Origin: Arthrobacter sp. MAHUQ-56 | Lineage (GTDB): Bacteria > Actinomycetota > Actinomycetes > Actinomycetales > Micrococcaceae | Assembly (NCBI RefSeq): GCF_019710585.1 | Contig: NZ_JAIFZQ010000016.1 | Location: 1 to 64,000, forward strand | DNA: 64,000 bases | Direction of reading: 5' to 3' | Shown: in pieces, positions 54,222 to 62,486 of the stretch | How the letters are laid out: every line of letters begins with the position of its first letter | Position numbering within the stretch: position 1 is the first letter of the stretch | The notes under the pieces: model-generated | Database searches by the model: none | What the model saw: only the letters and a program-made list of their open reading frames with translations | What the model was told of the DNA's origin: nothing | Position numbers and translations under genes: made by a program

Positions 54222-54241
54222 GTAATGGTTTCGATAATACG

Positions 54242-54285
54242 GCAGAAAGCACGGCACCGGGCGGGAGCGGTGCCGTGCTTTCTGC
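54242..54285. terminator. Long hairpin after the transketolase genes
   Basis: GCAGAAAGCACGGCACCG (54242-54259) and CGGTGCCGTGCTTTCTGC (54268-54285) pair perfectly over 18 bp with an 8-base loop. It is directly downstream of the transketolase C-subunit stop and probably ends the MFS-transketolase transcript before the GntR gene. Confidence 0.75.
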
Positions 54286-54301
54286 ATCTTGCTGACTGCT
54301 G

Positions 54302-55333
54302 TCAGCCGAGCTCGGCGAGGACCTTGGCCACGATGCGGTCCACGGCCAGGCCGTAGCGGTCGTGCAGTGTGGGCAGGGCGCCGGCGTCCAGGAACTGGTC
54401 CGGCAGTGCCACGGGCACCACGCGCCTGCCCACGCCGGCGGTGACGACGGCGGACGCAACGGTCTCGAACAGGCCGCCCACCACGGAGTGGTTTTCCAGG
54501 GTAACGGCGAGGCGGTCGGTATTGACCTCCTTGAGGACGGTTTCGGCGTCGAAAGGCTTGATCGTGGGGGTGTGCACGACGGCGACGTCCACGTTGTGCG
54601 CCTCGAGTGCCTTGGCTGCCTGCAGGGCACGCATGGTCATCAGGCCGGAGGAGATGAACACGACGTCGTTGCCGCCGCGCAGGACCTTGGCCTTGCCGAG
54701 TTCGAACGTGTAGTCGTACTCGTCCAGGACGGTGGGAACGTTGCCGCGCAGCAGCCGCAGGTAGGTGGGGCCTTCGGAGGCCGCCAGCTGCGGGACGGCC
54801 TGCTCGATGTCCACCGAATCGCAGGGGTCAACGATGGTCAGGTTGGGCATGCCGCGGAAGATCGCCATGTCCTCGGTGGCCTGGTGGCTGGGGCCGTACC
54901 CGGTGGTCAAGCCGGGCAGGCCGCCCACGATGTTGACGTTCAGGTTCGGCTCGGCCGCGTCCAGGCAGAGGAAGTCGTAGGCGCGGCGGGCAGCGAACAC
55001 GGAGTAGGTGGACGCGAACGGCACCAGGCCGGACTCGGCGAGTCCGGCGGCTGCGCCGAAGAGCAGCTGCTCGGCCATGCCCATCTGGAAGAACCGCTCC
55101 GGGAAGGCCTTGGCGAAGATATGCATGTCCGTGTATTTGCCCAGGTCCGCGGTCAGGCCCACGATCCTGTCGTTCTCCTGCGCGGCCTTGACCAGCGCGT
55201 GCCCGAATGGCGCGTTGGAGGTCTTCTGGCCCGGGTCGGCGAAGGAGGCGATCATCGCCGAAGTCTTCAGCTTCGGCTTGGCCGGTGTTGCAGCGGCTGC
55301 CGCCGTATCGGGTGCCTCGGTGGTGGTGCTCAT
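54302..55333 (-). CDS. Transketolase, C-terminal subunit
   Basis: A 343-residue subunit with the pyrimidine-binding and C-terminal domains of a split transketolase (APFGHALVKAAQENDRIVGLTADLGKYTD, RFFQMGMAEQLLFGAAAGLAESG with the catalytic Glu, GLPGLTTGYGPSHQATEDMA, then VDVAVVHTPTIKPFD). It pairs with the N-terminal subunit encoded upstream (ATGA overlap, 55330-55333). Split transketolases often serve special sugar pathways; here it may work on erythrose 4-phosphate made by the neighbouring enzymes. Confidence 0.92.
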   Translation of the reverse strand: MSTTTEAPDTAAAAATPAKPKLKTSAMIASFADPGQKTSNAPFGHALVKAAQENDRIVGLTADLGKYTDMHIFAKAFPERFFQMGMAEQLLFGAAAGLAESGLVPFASTYSVFAARRAYDFLCLDAAEPNLNVNIVGGLPGLTTGYGPSHQATEDMAIFRGMPNLTIVDPCDSVDIEQAVPQLAASEGPTYLRLLRGNVPTVLDEYDYTFELGKAKVLRGGNDVVFISSGLMTMRALQAAKALEAHNVDVAVVHTPTIKPFDAETVLKEVNTDRLAVTLENHSVVGGLFETVASAVVTAGVGRRVVPVALPDQFLDAGALPTLHDRYGLAVDRIVAKVLAELG

Positions 55334-56262
55334 GCTGAAGCCTTTCCTTCATAACCGGCGGTGAGCTGCTCGCGGCAGATCTGCCATTCGTTTTCTTCGA
55401 TGCGCATGAAGTGCGCCTTTTCGCGATCTTCCAGCAGCGGGACGCCGCGGCCCACCTTGGTGTCGCACAGGATGACGGAGGGACGTCCGACGGAGGCCGA
55501 CTGGGCAGCTGCATTGTCGAACGCTGCCAGCAGCGCGCCGACGTCGTTCCCGTCCACCCGCTGGGTGTACCAGCCGAACGATTCCCACTTCTCCGTCACC
55601 GGCTCGGTGCGCAGCACCGTGTCCGTCTTGCCGTCCGCCTGCAGGGCGTTGATGTCCACCATGGCGGTGAGGTTGCCCAGCTGGTGGTGGTGCGCGCCCA
55701 TCGCGGCCTCCCAGGTGGACCCCTCGTCCAGTTCCCCGTCGGAGAGGAAGTTGAACACCCGGGCGTCCGAGCCCTGGTAGCGCAGGCCCAGGGCCATGCC
55801 GACGGCGATGGTCAGGCCGTGGCCCAGGGAACCGCCGGAGATCTCCATGCCCGGGGTGTAAGTGGACATGCCGGACATCGGCAGGCGGGAATCGTCCGAG
55901 CCGTAGGTTTCCAGCTCCTCCGCCGGGACGATGCCGGCCTCGGCCAGTGCGGCGTAGTGGCCAATCGCGTAGTGCCCGGTGGAGAGCAGGAACCGGTCGC
56001 GGGCTTCCCAGTGCGGGTCCCCGGCGCGGAAGCGGAGCTGGTCCCCGTATACCGTGGCGAGCATGTCGGCAGCACCCAGGGCCTGGCCAACATACCCCTG
56101 GCCCTGCACCTCGCCCATATTCAGGGCGTGGTGCCTGATCCGGTACGCGGCGGCGTTGATCTTCTCTAGCCGTTCCGGGGTCACTGCGGTCCGCAGTGCG
56201 GTGTCCTGGACGGTTTCTGTAGGCATTACTGGCTCCGTGGTCGTTTCGTGCGTGGCTGTCAT
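55330..56262 (-). CDS. Transketolase, N-terminal (thiamine diphosphate-binding) subunit
   Basis: A 310-residue subunit with the ThDP/Mg-binding motif SDGELDEGSTWEAAMGAHHHQLGNLTAMVDIN (~155-186; SDG replaces the more common GDG) and the substrate-contact histidines (IRHHALNMG, STGHYAIGHYAALAE, GSLGHGLTIAVG). Its ATG follows the MFS stop without a gap. The two subunits together move a two-carbon ketol unit between sugar phosphates. Confidence 0.92.
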   Translation of the reverse strand: MTATHETTTEPVMPTETVQDTALRTAVTPERLEKINAAAYRIRHHALNMGEVQGQGYVGQALGAADMLATVYGDQLRFRAGDPHWEARDRFLLSTGHYAIGHYAALAEAGIVPAEELETYGSDDSRLPMSGMSTYTPGMEISGGSLGHGLTIAVGMALGLRYQGSDARVFNFLSDGELDEGSTWEAAMGAHHHQLGNLTAMVDINALQADGKTDTVLRTEPVTEKWESFGWYTQRVDGNDVGALLAAFDNAAAQSASVGRPSVILCDTKVGRGVPLLEDREKAHFMRIEENEWQICREQLTAGYEGKASA

Positions 56263-57600
56263 TCAGGCGTTGACGGTGTTGGGGGTGCTTTTGGTGGCTT
56301 CCTCGGCCAGCTCGCGCTCCCGCTTGCCCCAGGTTTCCCGGGTAGCGACGGCGGCCCAGAGGCCGATCAGGGCGTAAGTGCCGAAGAGCAGCGCGGGGCC
56401 CATCCAGCCGAAGCTGACAAACAGCAGGGTGGTGATGAAGGGGGTAAAGCCGGACACCATGGCCGAGATCTGGTAGGCCAGGCTGGCGCCGGACGCACGG
56501 GTCTTGGCCTGGAAAAGCTCCGGGAACCAGGCACCCTGGGCGCCGGCCAGCGAGTTCTGGCACACGGCGTAGGAGATGACGATCGTGAGGATGATGGCGA
56601 TGAACAAGCCGGTGTTGACCAGCAGGAACATGGGGATGGCGAACAATGCGGCGAAGGCAGTGGACCAGACGTACAGGGGACGGCGGCCGATGCGGTCGGT
56701 CAGGGCGGCCCACGCCTGGGTGGCGAAGATGCCGATGGCCGAGGCAATGCAGAGGGCAATCAGCGTCTGGCTCTTGTCCGCCAGGTGCTGGCTGTTGATG
56801 TAGGAAATCATGTAGGTGATGGACACGGCGTAGCCGGCGGTCTCTGCAATGCGGAGGCCGATGCCCTTGATGATGTTGCGCCAGTCGGTCTTGATGACCT
56901 CCACGATGGGTGCCTTGACGATGGCGCCGCTGTCCTTGACCTCATCGAAGACAGGGGACTCGGGGACCTTGGAGCGGATGATCAGGCCGACCGCCACCAG
57001 CAGGATGCTGGCCAGGAACGGGATCCGCCATGCGAGCTCACCGCCCAGGTTCACGCTGAACAGGAAGGTCAGGTTGGCCAGCAGCAGGCCCACCGGGAAG
57101 CCAGCCTGGACGATGCCGGTGTACTTGCCCTTGGCCTTCCACGGAGCGTGCTCGTAGCTCATCAGGATGGCACCGCCCCATTCAGCGCCGAATGCCAAGC
57201 CTTGGACGATGCGGACGAAGACCAGCAGCGCCGGTGCCAGCAGGCCGACAGCGGCGTAGGTGGGCAGCAGGCCGATCGCGAAGGTTGCCAGGCCCATCAG
57301 GATCAGGGATGCGACCAGGACGGGCTTGCGGCCCACTTTGTCGCCCAGGTGTCCGCCAATGATGCCGCCGAGGGGGCGCGCTGCGAAGCCAACGCCCAGG
57401 GTTGCAAAGGAGGCGAGCGTGCCGGTGACCGGATCGCTCCCGGGGAAGAAGGCAGTTCCGAAATACAGTGCGGCAGCGGTGCCGAAGCCGATGAAGTCAT
57501 ACGTCTCAATCACGGCCCCCACGCCGGATCCGATGGCAACTCGCCGGGCGTCCTTGGTGCCGTGGACGGGGCCGCGCATGGTCAGAGCATCTTTGCTCAT
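56263..57600 (-). CDS. MFS transporter, metabolite:H+ symporter (MHS) family
   Basis: A 445-residue permease with 12 helices. The GGHLGDKVGRKPVLV loop between helices 2 and 3, TYDFIGFGTAAALYFGTAFFPGSDP in helix 1 and SYEHAPWKAKGKYTG are typical of MHS symporters (KgtP, ProP, ShiA). It is first in the operon with the split transketolase and its promoter region carries GntR sites. It presumably imports the sugar or polyol used by the pathway. Confidence 0.88.
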   Translation of the reverse strand: MSKDALTMRGPVHGTKDARRVAIGSGVGAVIETYDFIGFGTAAALYFGTAFFPGSDPVTGTLASFATLGVGFAARPLGGIIGGHLGDKVGRKPVLVASLILMGLATFAIGLLPTYAAVGLLAPALLVFVRIVQGLAFGAEWGGAILMSYEHAPWKAKGKYTGIVQAGFPVGLLLANLTFLFSVNLGGELAWRIPFLASILLVAVGLIIRSKVPESPVFDEVKDSGAIVKAPIVEVIKTDWRNIIKGIGLRIAETAGYAVSITYMISYINSQHLADKSQTLIALCIASAIGIFATQAWAALTDRIGRRPLYVWSTAFAALFAIPMFLLVNTGLFIAIILTIVISYAVCQNSLAGAQGAWFPELFQAKTRASGASLAYQISAMVSGFTPFITTLLFVSFGWMGPALLFGTYALIGLWAAVATRETWGKRERELAEEATKSTPNTVNA

Positions 57601-57640
57601 GGAGGTTCCCTTTCGAAAAGCGGCTTTGGAAGTCCGCTGT

Positions 57641-57728
57641 CGACTGTTAACAAAATGATACGTCCCAGTGTGACCGAGATCATTTCCACTGTCAACAGTC
57701 GACTTCTAGAGTTGACTGTTGACAGTTA
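57641..57728. promoter_or_regulatory. GntR operator cluster in the divergent promoter region
   Basis: Two full sites, CCACTGTCAACAGTCG (57686-57701) and TGACTGTTGACAGTTA (57713-57728), and a half site CGACTGT (57641-57647) share GACTGT-N2-ACAGTC with the operator before the GntR gene. They lie between the MFS operon and the isomerase operon, so one regulator can control both directions. Confidence 0.8.
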
Positions 57729-57783
57729 ACGCAAGTACTGTGGTCGCCATCACTACTGCTTGGCACGAACCAAAGGATCAACG

Positions 57784-58608
57784 ATGTTCCACTCCCGACT
57801 CGGGTGTTCCTCCATCAGCTTCCGGCACCAGGAACTGGGCGAGGCCCTCCGCACCATGAAGGAGCTGGGGTTCGAAGAGATCGACCTGGGCGCCCTGCCC
57901 GGGGTCTGCAACCACGTTCCCTATGACCTCGATGCTGCGGCCGTTGAAGCCGTTTCGGCCGAGGTTAACGCGTCGGGCCTCCGGGTGCGCTCCGTCAACG
58001 GAGACATCGGGGACCTGAATGCAGTACTGGACGCCGATGCTCAGGCCGCGCGCCGGCGCCACCTGGACGCACTGCTCACCCTTACCTCGAACATCGGCGC
58101 CAAGGCTCTCGTCCTGCCCTGCGGAGCCCTTAACCACGAACCCGTGCGCAGCGAAGACGAGGACCTGGACCTCATCGCCGCCCAGCTGATCGGCGCCGGA
58201 CGGCGGGCGGCGGAGTTCGGCGTCGAACTCTGGACCGAATCCCTGCACTTCCTGCGCTTCTGCTGGAACCTGGACCGTGCGGCAAAGCTCGCTGACCGGC
58301 TGGCAGGCTCCGGCGTCGGAATCGTCATGGACTTCAGCCACATCGTGGCCGCCGGCGAGGACATCCAGTCCTACCTTGACCGGCACGCCGGCCGCATCAG
58401 CCATGTCCACCTGCGCGACGCCGTGCCGGGCAACATCAACCTCAGCATCGGCAATGGCAATGCCGACTTCGCCGACGGCCTGAAGCGGCTCGCCGCCGAC
58501 GGCTATACCGGCCACTTTTCGCTCGAACTGGAAACCCGGGACGTCACCAACGACGAACGTCCAGCGGCCGCCGCCAAGGCAGCCAGCTTCATCACCGACC
58601 TCATCTGA
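57784..58608 (+). CDS. Sugar phosphate isomerase/epimerase (TIM barrel)
   Basis: A 274-residue AP-endonuclease-2/xylose-isomerase-like TIM barrel, starting at ATG 57784 after AAAGGATC. Metal-site residues expected for the fold appear in ELWTESLHFLRF, VMDFSHIVAAG, RISHVHLRDAVPGN and HFSLELETRD. By gene company it resembles L-erythrulose 1-phosphate isomerase (LerI) of tetritol catabolism in mycobacteria, which makes D-erythrulose 4-phosphate. The exact substrate is inferred. Confidence 0.82.
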   Translation: MFHSRLGCSSISFRHQELGEALRTMKELGFEEIDLGALPGVCNHVPYDLDAAAVEAVSAEVNASGLRVRSVNGDIGDLNAVLDADAQAARRRHLDALLTLTSNIGAKALVLPCGALNHEPVRSEDEDLDLIAAQLIGAGRRAAEFGVELWTESLHFLRFCWNLDRAAKLADRLAGSGVGIVMDFSHIVAAGEDIQSYLDRHAGRISHVHLRDAVPGNINLSIGNGNADFADGLKRLAADGYTGHFSLELETRDVTNDERPAAAAKAASFITDLI

Positions 58609-58634
58609 ACTGACACAAACCAAGGAGTACCACC

Positions 58635-59408
58635 ATGACCACCATCCAGCGCACCGCCGTCCTCACCGGAGCAACCTCCGAACGGGGCATCGGCATCACC
58701 ACCGCCCGCCGCTACGCCCGCGAAGGCTGGGGCATCGTCGTCCTGGACCTCGACGGCGAGAAGTCCGCGAAGGTTGCGGCTGAAATCGGCAACGAATTCA
58801 ACGTTCCCGCCTTCGGCCACGAGATCGACGTCGCCAGCGAAGCTTCGGTCATCGCCGCCCAGGCAGCCGTGGCCGCCGAGGTCGCCGCCGGCAACCTCCC
58901 GCCCGTCGGCGCCCTGGCCAACATCGCAGGCATCACCTCCCCGGTCCCGTTCCTGGAGACCACCCTTGAGCTGTGGCACAAGGTCATGGACGTCAACGCC
59001 ACCGGCACCTATTTGGTCACCAAGGCATTCCTGCCGGACATGATCGGGAACGGCTGGGGCCGGATCATCAACATGTCCTCGGTGTCCGCGCAGCGCGGCG
59101 GCGGCGTCTTCGGCAAGGTTCCCTACTCCGCAGCCAAGGCTGCCATCCTCGGCTTCACCAAGGCCCTGGCCCGGGAACTCGGCACCACCGGGGTCACCGT
59201 CAACGCCATCACCCCGGGCGCCGTGGACACCAACATCCGCGTGGGCAGCACCGAGGAACAGGAAGCCGCCATCAACGCCGGCATCCCGCTGGGCCGCAAC
59301 GCCACCACCGAGGAAGTCGCCTCCGTGATCACCTTCCTGTCCTCCGAGGATTCCGCCTACCTCACCGGCACCACCGTGGACATCAACGGCGGAAGCCACA
59401 TGCACTAA
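58635..59408 (+). CDS. SDR family dehydrogenase (probable polyol/sugar dehydrogenase)
   Basis: A 257-residue classical short-chain dehydrogenase: cofactor motif TGATSERGIG (~11-20), NIAG (~95), catalytic Ser in MSSVSAQRGGG, YSAAK (~163) and the ending TGTTVDINGGSHMH. Asp after the second strand (VVLDLDG) favours NAD. In the proposed pathway it would oxidise a tetritol such as threitol or erythritol to erythrulose. It starts 26 bases after the isomerase gene. Confidence 0.88.
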   Translation: MTTIQRTAVLTGATSERGIGITTARRYAREGWGIVVLDLDGEKSAKVAAEIGNEFNVPAFGHEIDVASEASVIAAQAAVAAEVAAGNLPPVGALANIAGITSPVPFLETTLELWHKVMDVNATGTYLVTKAFLPDMIGNGWGRIINMSSVSAQRGGGVFGKVPYSAAKAAILGFTKALARELGTTGVTVNAITPGAVDTNIRVGSTEEQEAAINAGIPLGRNATTEEVASVITFLSSEDSAYLTGTTVDINGGSHMH

Positions 59409-59457
59409 CAGCCCCGCGACAGCAGGTTACTGACAACACGGACGCCGGAGAACCACC

Positions 59458-61206
59458 ATGACCAAAATCTTCAACGACCCCTCAGAGTTCGCCGAGGAGG
59501 CCCTGGCAGGCTTCTGCGACGTCCACTCGGACCTGGTCCGCCAGGTCCCCGGCGGCGCCGTCCGCCGGTACCGCCCTGCGCAGCCCAAGGTTGCCGTCCT
59601 CGCCGGCGGCGGCTCCGGCCACTACCCGGCGTTCGCCGGACTGATCGGCACGGGCTTCGCCGACGGTGCGGTGGTGGGCAACATCTTCACCTCGCCGTCG
59701 GCGCAGCAGGCCTATGCGGTGGCCAAGGCCGCCGACTCCGGCGCGGGCGTGGTCTTCACCTATGGCAACTACGCCGGCGATGTGATGAACTTCGGCATGG
59801 CCAGCGAGCGCCTGGCCGCCGAGGGCATCGCCGTGGAGAACGTGCTGGTGACAGACGACATCGCCAGCGCCCCGCCGTCGGAATCCGCCAAGCGCCGCGG
59901 CATCGCCGGCGATTTCACCGTGTTCAAGGTGATGGGAGCGGCCGCCGAGAACGGTGCTGGCCTTGCCGAGGTGGTCCGCCTGGGACGCAAGGCCAATGAC
60001 CTGACCCGCACCATCGGCAGTGCGTTCGCGGGCTGCACCTTCCCCGGCGCCGAAGCCCCGCTGTTCACGCTTCCGAAAGGCCAGATGGGCCTGGGGCTTG
60101 GCATCCACGGCGAGCCGGGACTGCACGACACGGACCTGCCCTCCGCTGAGGAGCTGGGCCAGGAACTGGTGTCCCGGGTGCTCTCCGAAACGCCGGTCAA
60201 CGCCGGCAAGCGGATCGCCGTGCTCCTCAACGGACTCGGCTCCACCAAGCACGAGGAGCTCTTCGTTCTCTGGGGCACGGTGGCGCCGTTGCTGCGCGCC
60301 GCCGGCTACACCCTGGTCATGCCCGAAGTGGGCGAATTGGTCACCAGCCTGGACATGGCCGGCGTCTCGCTGACCGTCACCTGGCTGGACGAGGAGCTTG
60401 AGCCCCTGTGGACCGCTCCCGCTGAGACTCCCGCCTACCGCCGCGGCAATGCGGCCCGGGACGCAGGGGCACTGTCCGGTGAGGAAGCGTCCGACGGCGG
60501 AGCCGCCGTTGCAGCATTCGTCGCCACGGACGCCTCCCGCGGATACGCCGCCGCCTGTGTCGCCGCGATCCAGGCAGCCCAGGCTTCGCTGCACGAGGCC
60601 GAAGAGCGGCTGGGCCGCATGGACGCCATCGCCGGCGACGGCGACCATGGCCGCGGCATGGTCCGCGGGGTGGACGCGGCGACTGCCGCGGCAGCCGCGG
60701 CACTCGGTGACGGTGCAGGGGCAGGTGACGTCCTGGCTGCAGCGGGGGACGCCTGGGCCGACAAGGCCGGCGGCACCTCCGGCGTCCTCTGGGGAGCGGG
60801 GCTGCGGGCCTTCGGCGAAACCGTAGGCAACACCACTGCACCGGAAGGGGCGGTCCTCGCGGCGGCCGTGACTGCTTTCGCGGACCGAATCGTCCAGCTG
60901 GGCAAAGCAGAGATTGGTGACAAGACGATGGTGGACGCCCTGCTGCCCTTCGCCAGTGCCTTCAGCCGCGAAGTGGCCAACGGGGTTTCGCCAATCCGGG
61001 CGTGGGAAACGGCCGCGCGGGAATCCGCCGCAGCAGCGGAAGCCACCGCGGATCTGTTGCCGTTGAAGGGCAGGGCCCGCCCCCTGGCAGAGAAGAGCCT
61101 GGGCACCCCGGACCCCGGAGCCACCTCCCTGGCGATGGTGTTCGCCGTGATGGGCGCGCACTTCACCGCAAGGACAACCGTTGCCCAGACAGGAGCTAAG
61201 TCATGA
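59458..61206 (+). CDS. Dihydroxyacetone kinase family protein (DhaK-DhaL fusion; possible erythrulose kinase)
   Basis: A 582-residue ATP-dependent kinase. The DhaK part (~1-330) has GGGSGHYPAFAGLIG and the substrate-binding His217 in GLGIHGEPG. The DhaL part (~380-575) has the Mg-ATP motif DAIAGDGDHGRGM, KAGGTSGVLWG and GDKTMVDALLPF. Related kinases act on dihydroxyacetone or on D/L-erythrulose (DerK, LerK). With the two isomerases next to it, erythrulose kinase is the better guess. Its stop overlaps the RpiB-type gene (ATGA). Confidence 0.87.
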   Translation: MTKIFNDPSEFAEEALAGFCDVHSDLVRQVPGGAVRRYRPAQPKVAVLAGGGSGHYPAFAGLIGTGFADGAVVGNIFTSPSAQQAYAVAKAADSGAGVVFTYGNYAGDVMNFGMASERLAAEGIAVENVLVTDDIASAPPSESAKRRGIAGDFTVFKVMGAAAENGAGLAEVVRLGRKANDLTRTIGSAFAGCTFPGAEAPLFTLPKGQMGLGLGIHGEPGLHDTDLPSAEELGQELVSRVLSETPVNAGKRIAVLLNGLGSTKHEELFVLWGTVAPLLRAAGYTLVMPEVGELVTSLDMAGVSLTVTWLDEELEPLWTAPAETPAYRRGNAARDAGALSGEEASDGGAAVAAFVATDASRGYAAACVAAIQAAQASLHEAEERLGRMDAIAGDGDHGRGMVRGVDAATAAAAAALGDGAGAGDVLAAAGDAWADKAGGTSGVLWGAGLRAFGETVGNTTAPEGAVLAAAVTAFADRIVQLGKAEIGDKTMVDALLPFASAFSREVANGVSPIRAWETAARESAAAAEATADLLPLKGRARPLAEKSLGTPDPGATSLAMVFAVMGAHFTARTTVAQTGAKS

Positions 61207-61694
61207 CGACGGAAGGACAAACCACGGGACTGCGGCTCATTGTCGGCGCGGACGAGGCCGGCGTCGACTACAAAGACAAGGTCCTTGCCGACCTGCGCAA
61301 CGACCCCCGCATCAGCGAGGTCATCGACATCGGGGTCAACCGGAGCGACGCCCCGGACGACTTCACCAAGCCCTACCCCTACGTGGGCATCACGGCCGGC
61401 GAAATGATCCGGGACGGGGCCGCGGACCGCGCCATCCTCTTCTGCGGCACCGGAATCGGGGTGGCCATCGCCGCGAACAAGGTGGAAGGCATCCGCGCCA
61501 CGGCTGCGCACGACTCCTTCTCGGTGGAACGCTCCATCCTGTCCAACGACTGCCAGGTGCTCACCATGGGCCAGCGCGTGGTGGGCATCGAGCTCGCCCG
61601 GCGGCTGGCGAAGGAATGGATCGGCTACACGTTTGACCCGTCGTCGGCGTCCGCGGGCAAGGTCAAGGTCCTCACCGACTTCGAGGGCTGCTAG
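61203..61694 (+). CDS. RpiB/LacAB-type sugar phosphate isomerase (possible erythrulose 4-phosphate isomerase)
   Basis: A 163-residue RpiB-fold protein: VGADEAGVDYKDKV at the start, catalytic Cys81 in LFCGTGIGVAIAANK, and AAHDSFSVERSILSNDCQVLTMG. Family members isomerise ribulose 5-phosphate or, as DerI, D-erythrulose 4-phosphate to D-erythrose 4-phosphate. Operon order (TIM isomerase, SDR, kinase, RpiB) supports the DerI-like role, with the split transketolase ready to use erythrose 4-phosphate. Confidence 0.88.
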   Translation: MTTEGQTTGLRLIVGADEAGVDYKDKVLADLRNDPRISEVIDIGVNRSDAPDDFTKPYPYVGITAGEMIRDGAADRAILFCGTGIGVAIAANKVEGIRATAAHDSFSVERSILSNDCQVLTMGQRVVGIELARRLAKEWIGYTFDPSSASAGKVKVLTDFEGC

Positions 61695-61722
61695 CAGGAC
61701 CGGCCGCGACGCCGCGCGGTAT

Positions 61723-62331
61723 TCAGCCGTCCAGCTTCGCGCGCAGGCCGCCGATGATCACGTCCAGCCCGAAGTCAAAGGCGTGGCTGCCCCGTTCCTC
61801 CGAAGGCCCTGCATTGCTGACGGCGCGTTTGAGCGTGGGATAGCCCTCTGCCGGCGGATCCCACACAACTTCCGGGGCGGCGAGATCCAGTGCTGCGCCC
61901 AAGGCGAAGCTGTCGATCGTCGAAATGGCGGACACCACGTCCCGGCCCCGGAATCCTGCCGCTTCCAGGGCCAGGGCGAGGTCTTCGTAGAGTCCCATGA
62001 CGTCGGGGTCCGTGATGGACTGCAGCACCATCAGGGGTGCCAGCCGCGGGTGGCGGGCAAAGGCATCCCGGTAGGCCCGGATAAGGACCCGCAGGGCCGC
62101 TTCCCAGTCCTGGTGGTCCACAGGGGGATAGGGCTCCTCGGTGATAATCCGGTGCCTCAGCAGTTCCAGGATCTCGTCCCGCCCCGTGACGTGGTTGTAG
62201 ATCGAGGACTGGCTGACACCTATTTTTTTGGCGAGCTTGGGAAAACTGAAATCCCCGCTCTCATCAACCAGCTCCAGGGCGGCCGTCGTGAGGGCCTCCA
62301 CGGAAATCAACGGGAGGGGCGGGCGGCCCAT
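61723..62331 (-). CDS. TetR family transcriptional regulator
   Basis: A 202-residue TetR protein. The HTH is FSFPKLAKKIGVSQSSIYNHVTGRDEIL (~28-55); the rest is the helical ligand and dimer domain, with a TetR_C-like pattern (HPRLAPLMVLQSITDP, SFALGAALDL). It is divergent from the APC permease gene, and a 33-bp perfect palindrome lies between them. It most likely represses that permease and the amidohydrolase behind it. Confidence 0.9.
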   Translation of the reverse strand: MGRPPLPLISVEALTTAALELVDESGDFSFPKLAKKIGVSQSSIYNHVTGRDEILELLRHRIITEEPYPPVDHQDWEAALRVLIRAYRDAFARHPRLAPLMVLQSITDPDVMGLYEDLALALEAAGFRGRDVVSAISTIDSFALGAALDLAAPEVVWDPPAEGYPTLKRAVSNAGPSEERGSHAFDFGLDVIIGGLRAKLDG

Positions 62332-62431
62332 CGGTTCTCCTGACTGCAGCTCTCTGACATCGGCTCCAGCCTAGCCGCACGTCACAAAATCCCTGCAGCC
62401 AAAAGACTATTGTGCTCTGGGCCACTTGGTT

Positions 62432-62464
62432 CCATACTAAACGAAAGCCTTTCGTTTAGTATGG
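62432..62464. promoter_or_regulatory. 33-bp palindromic operator (TetR) over the permease promoter
   Basis: CCATACTAAACGAAAG (62432-62447), one C, and its exact complement (62449-62464) form 16-bp perfect arms. A promoter reads TTGTGC (62410-62415), 17 bases, CATACT (62433-62438), so the -10 lies inside the left arm and a bound dimer would block it. The sequence is AT-rich against its surroundings. Confidence 0.85.
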
Positions 62465-62486
62465 GCTTCCAAGAAAGGACCGAGCT

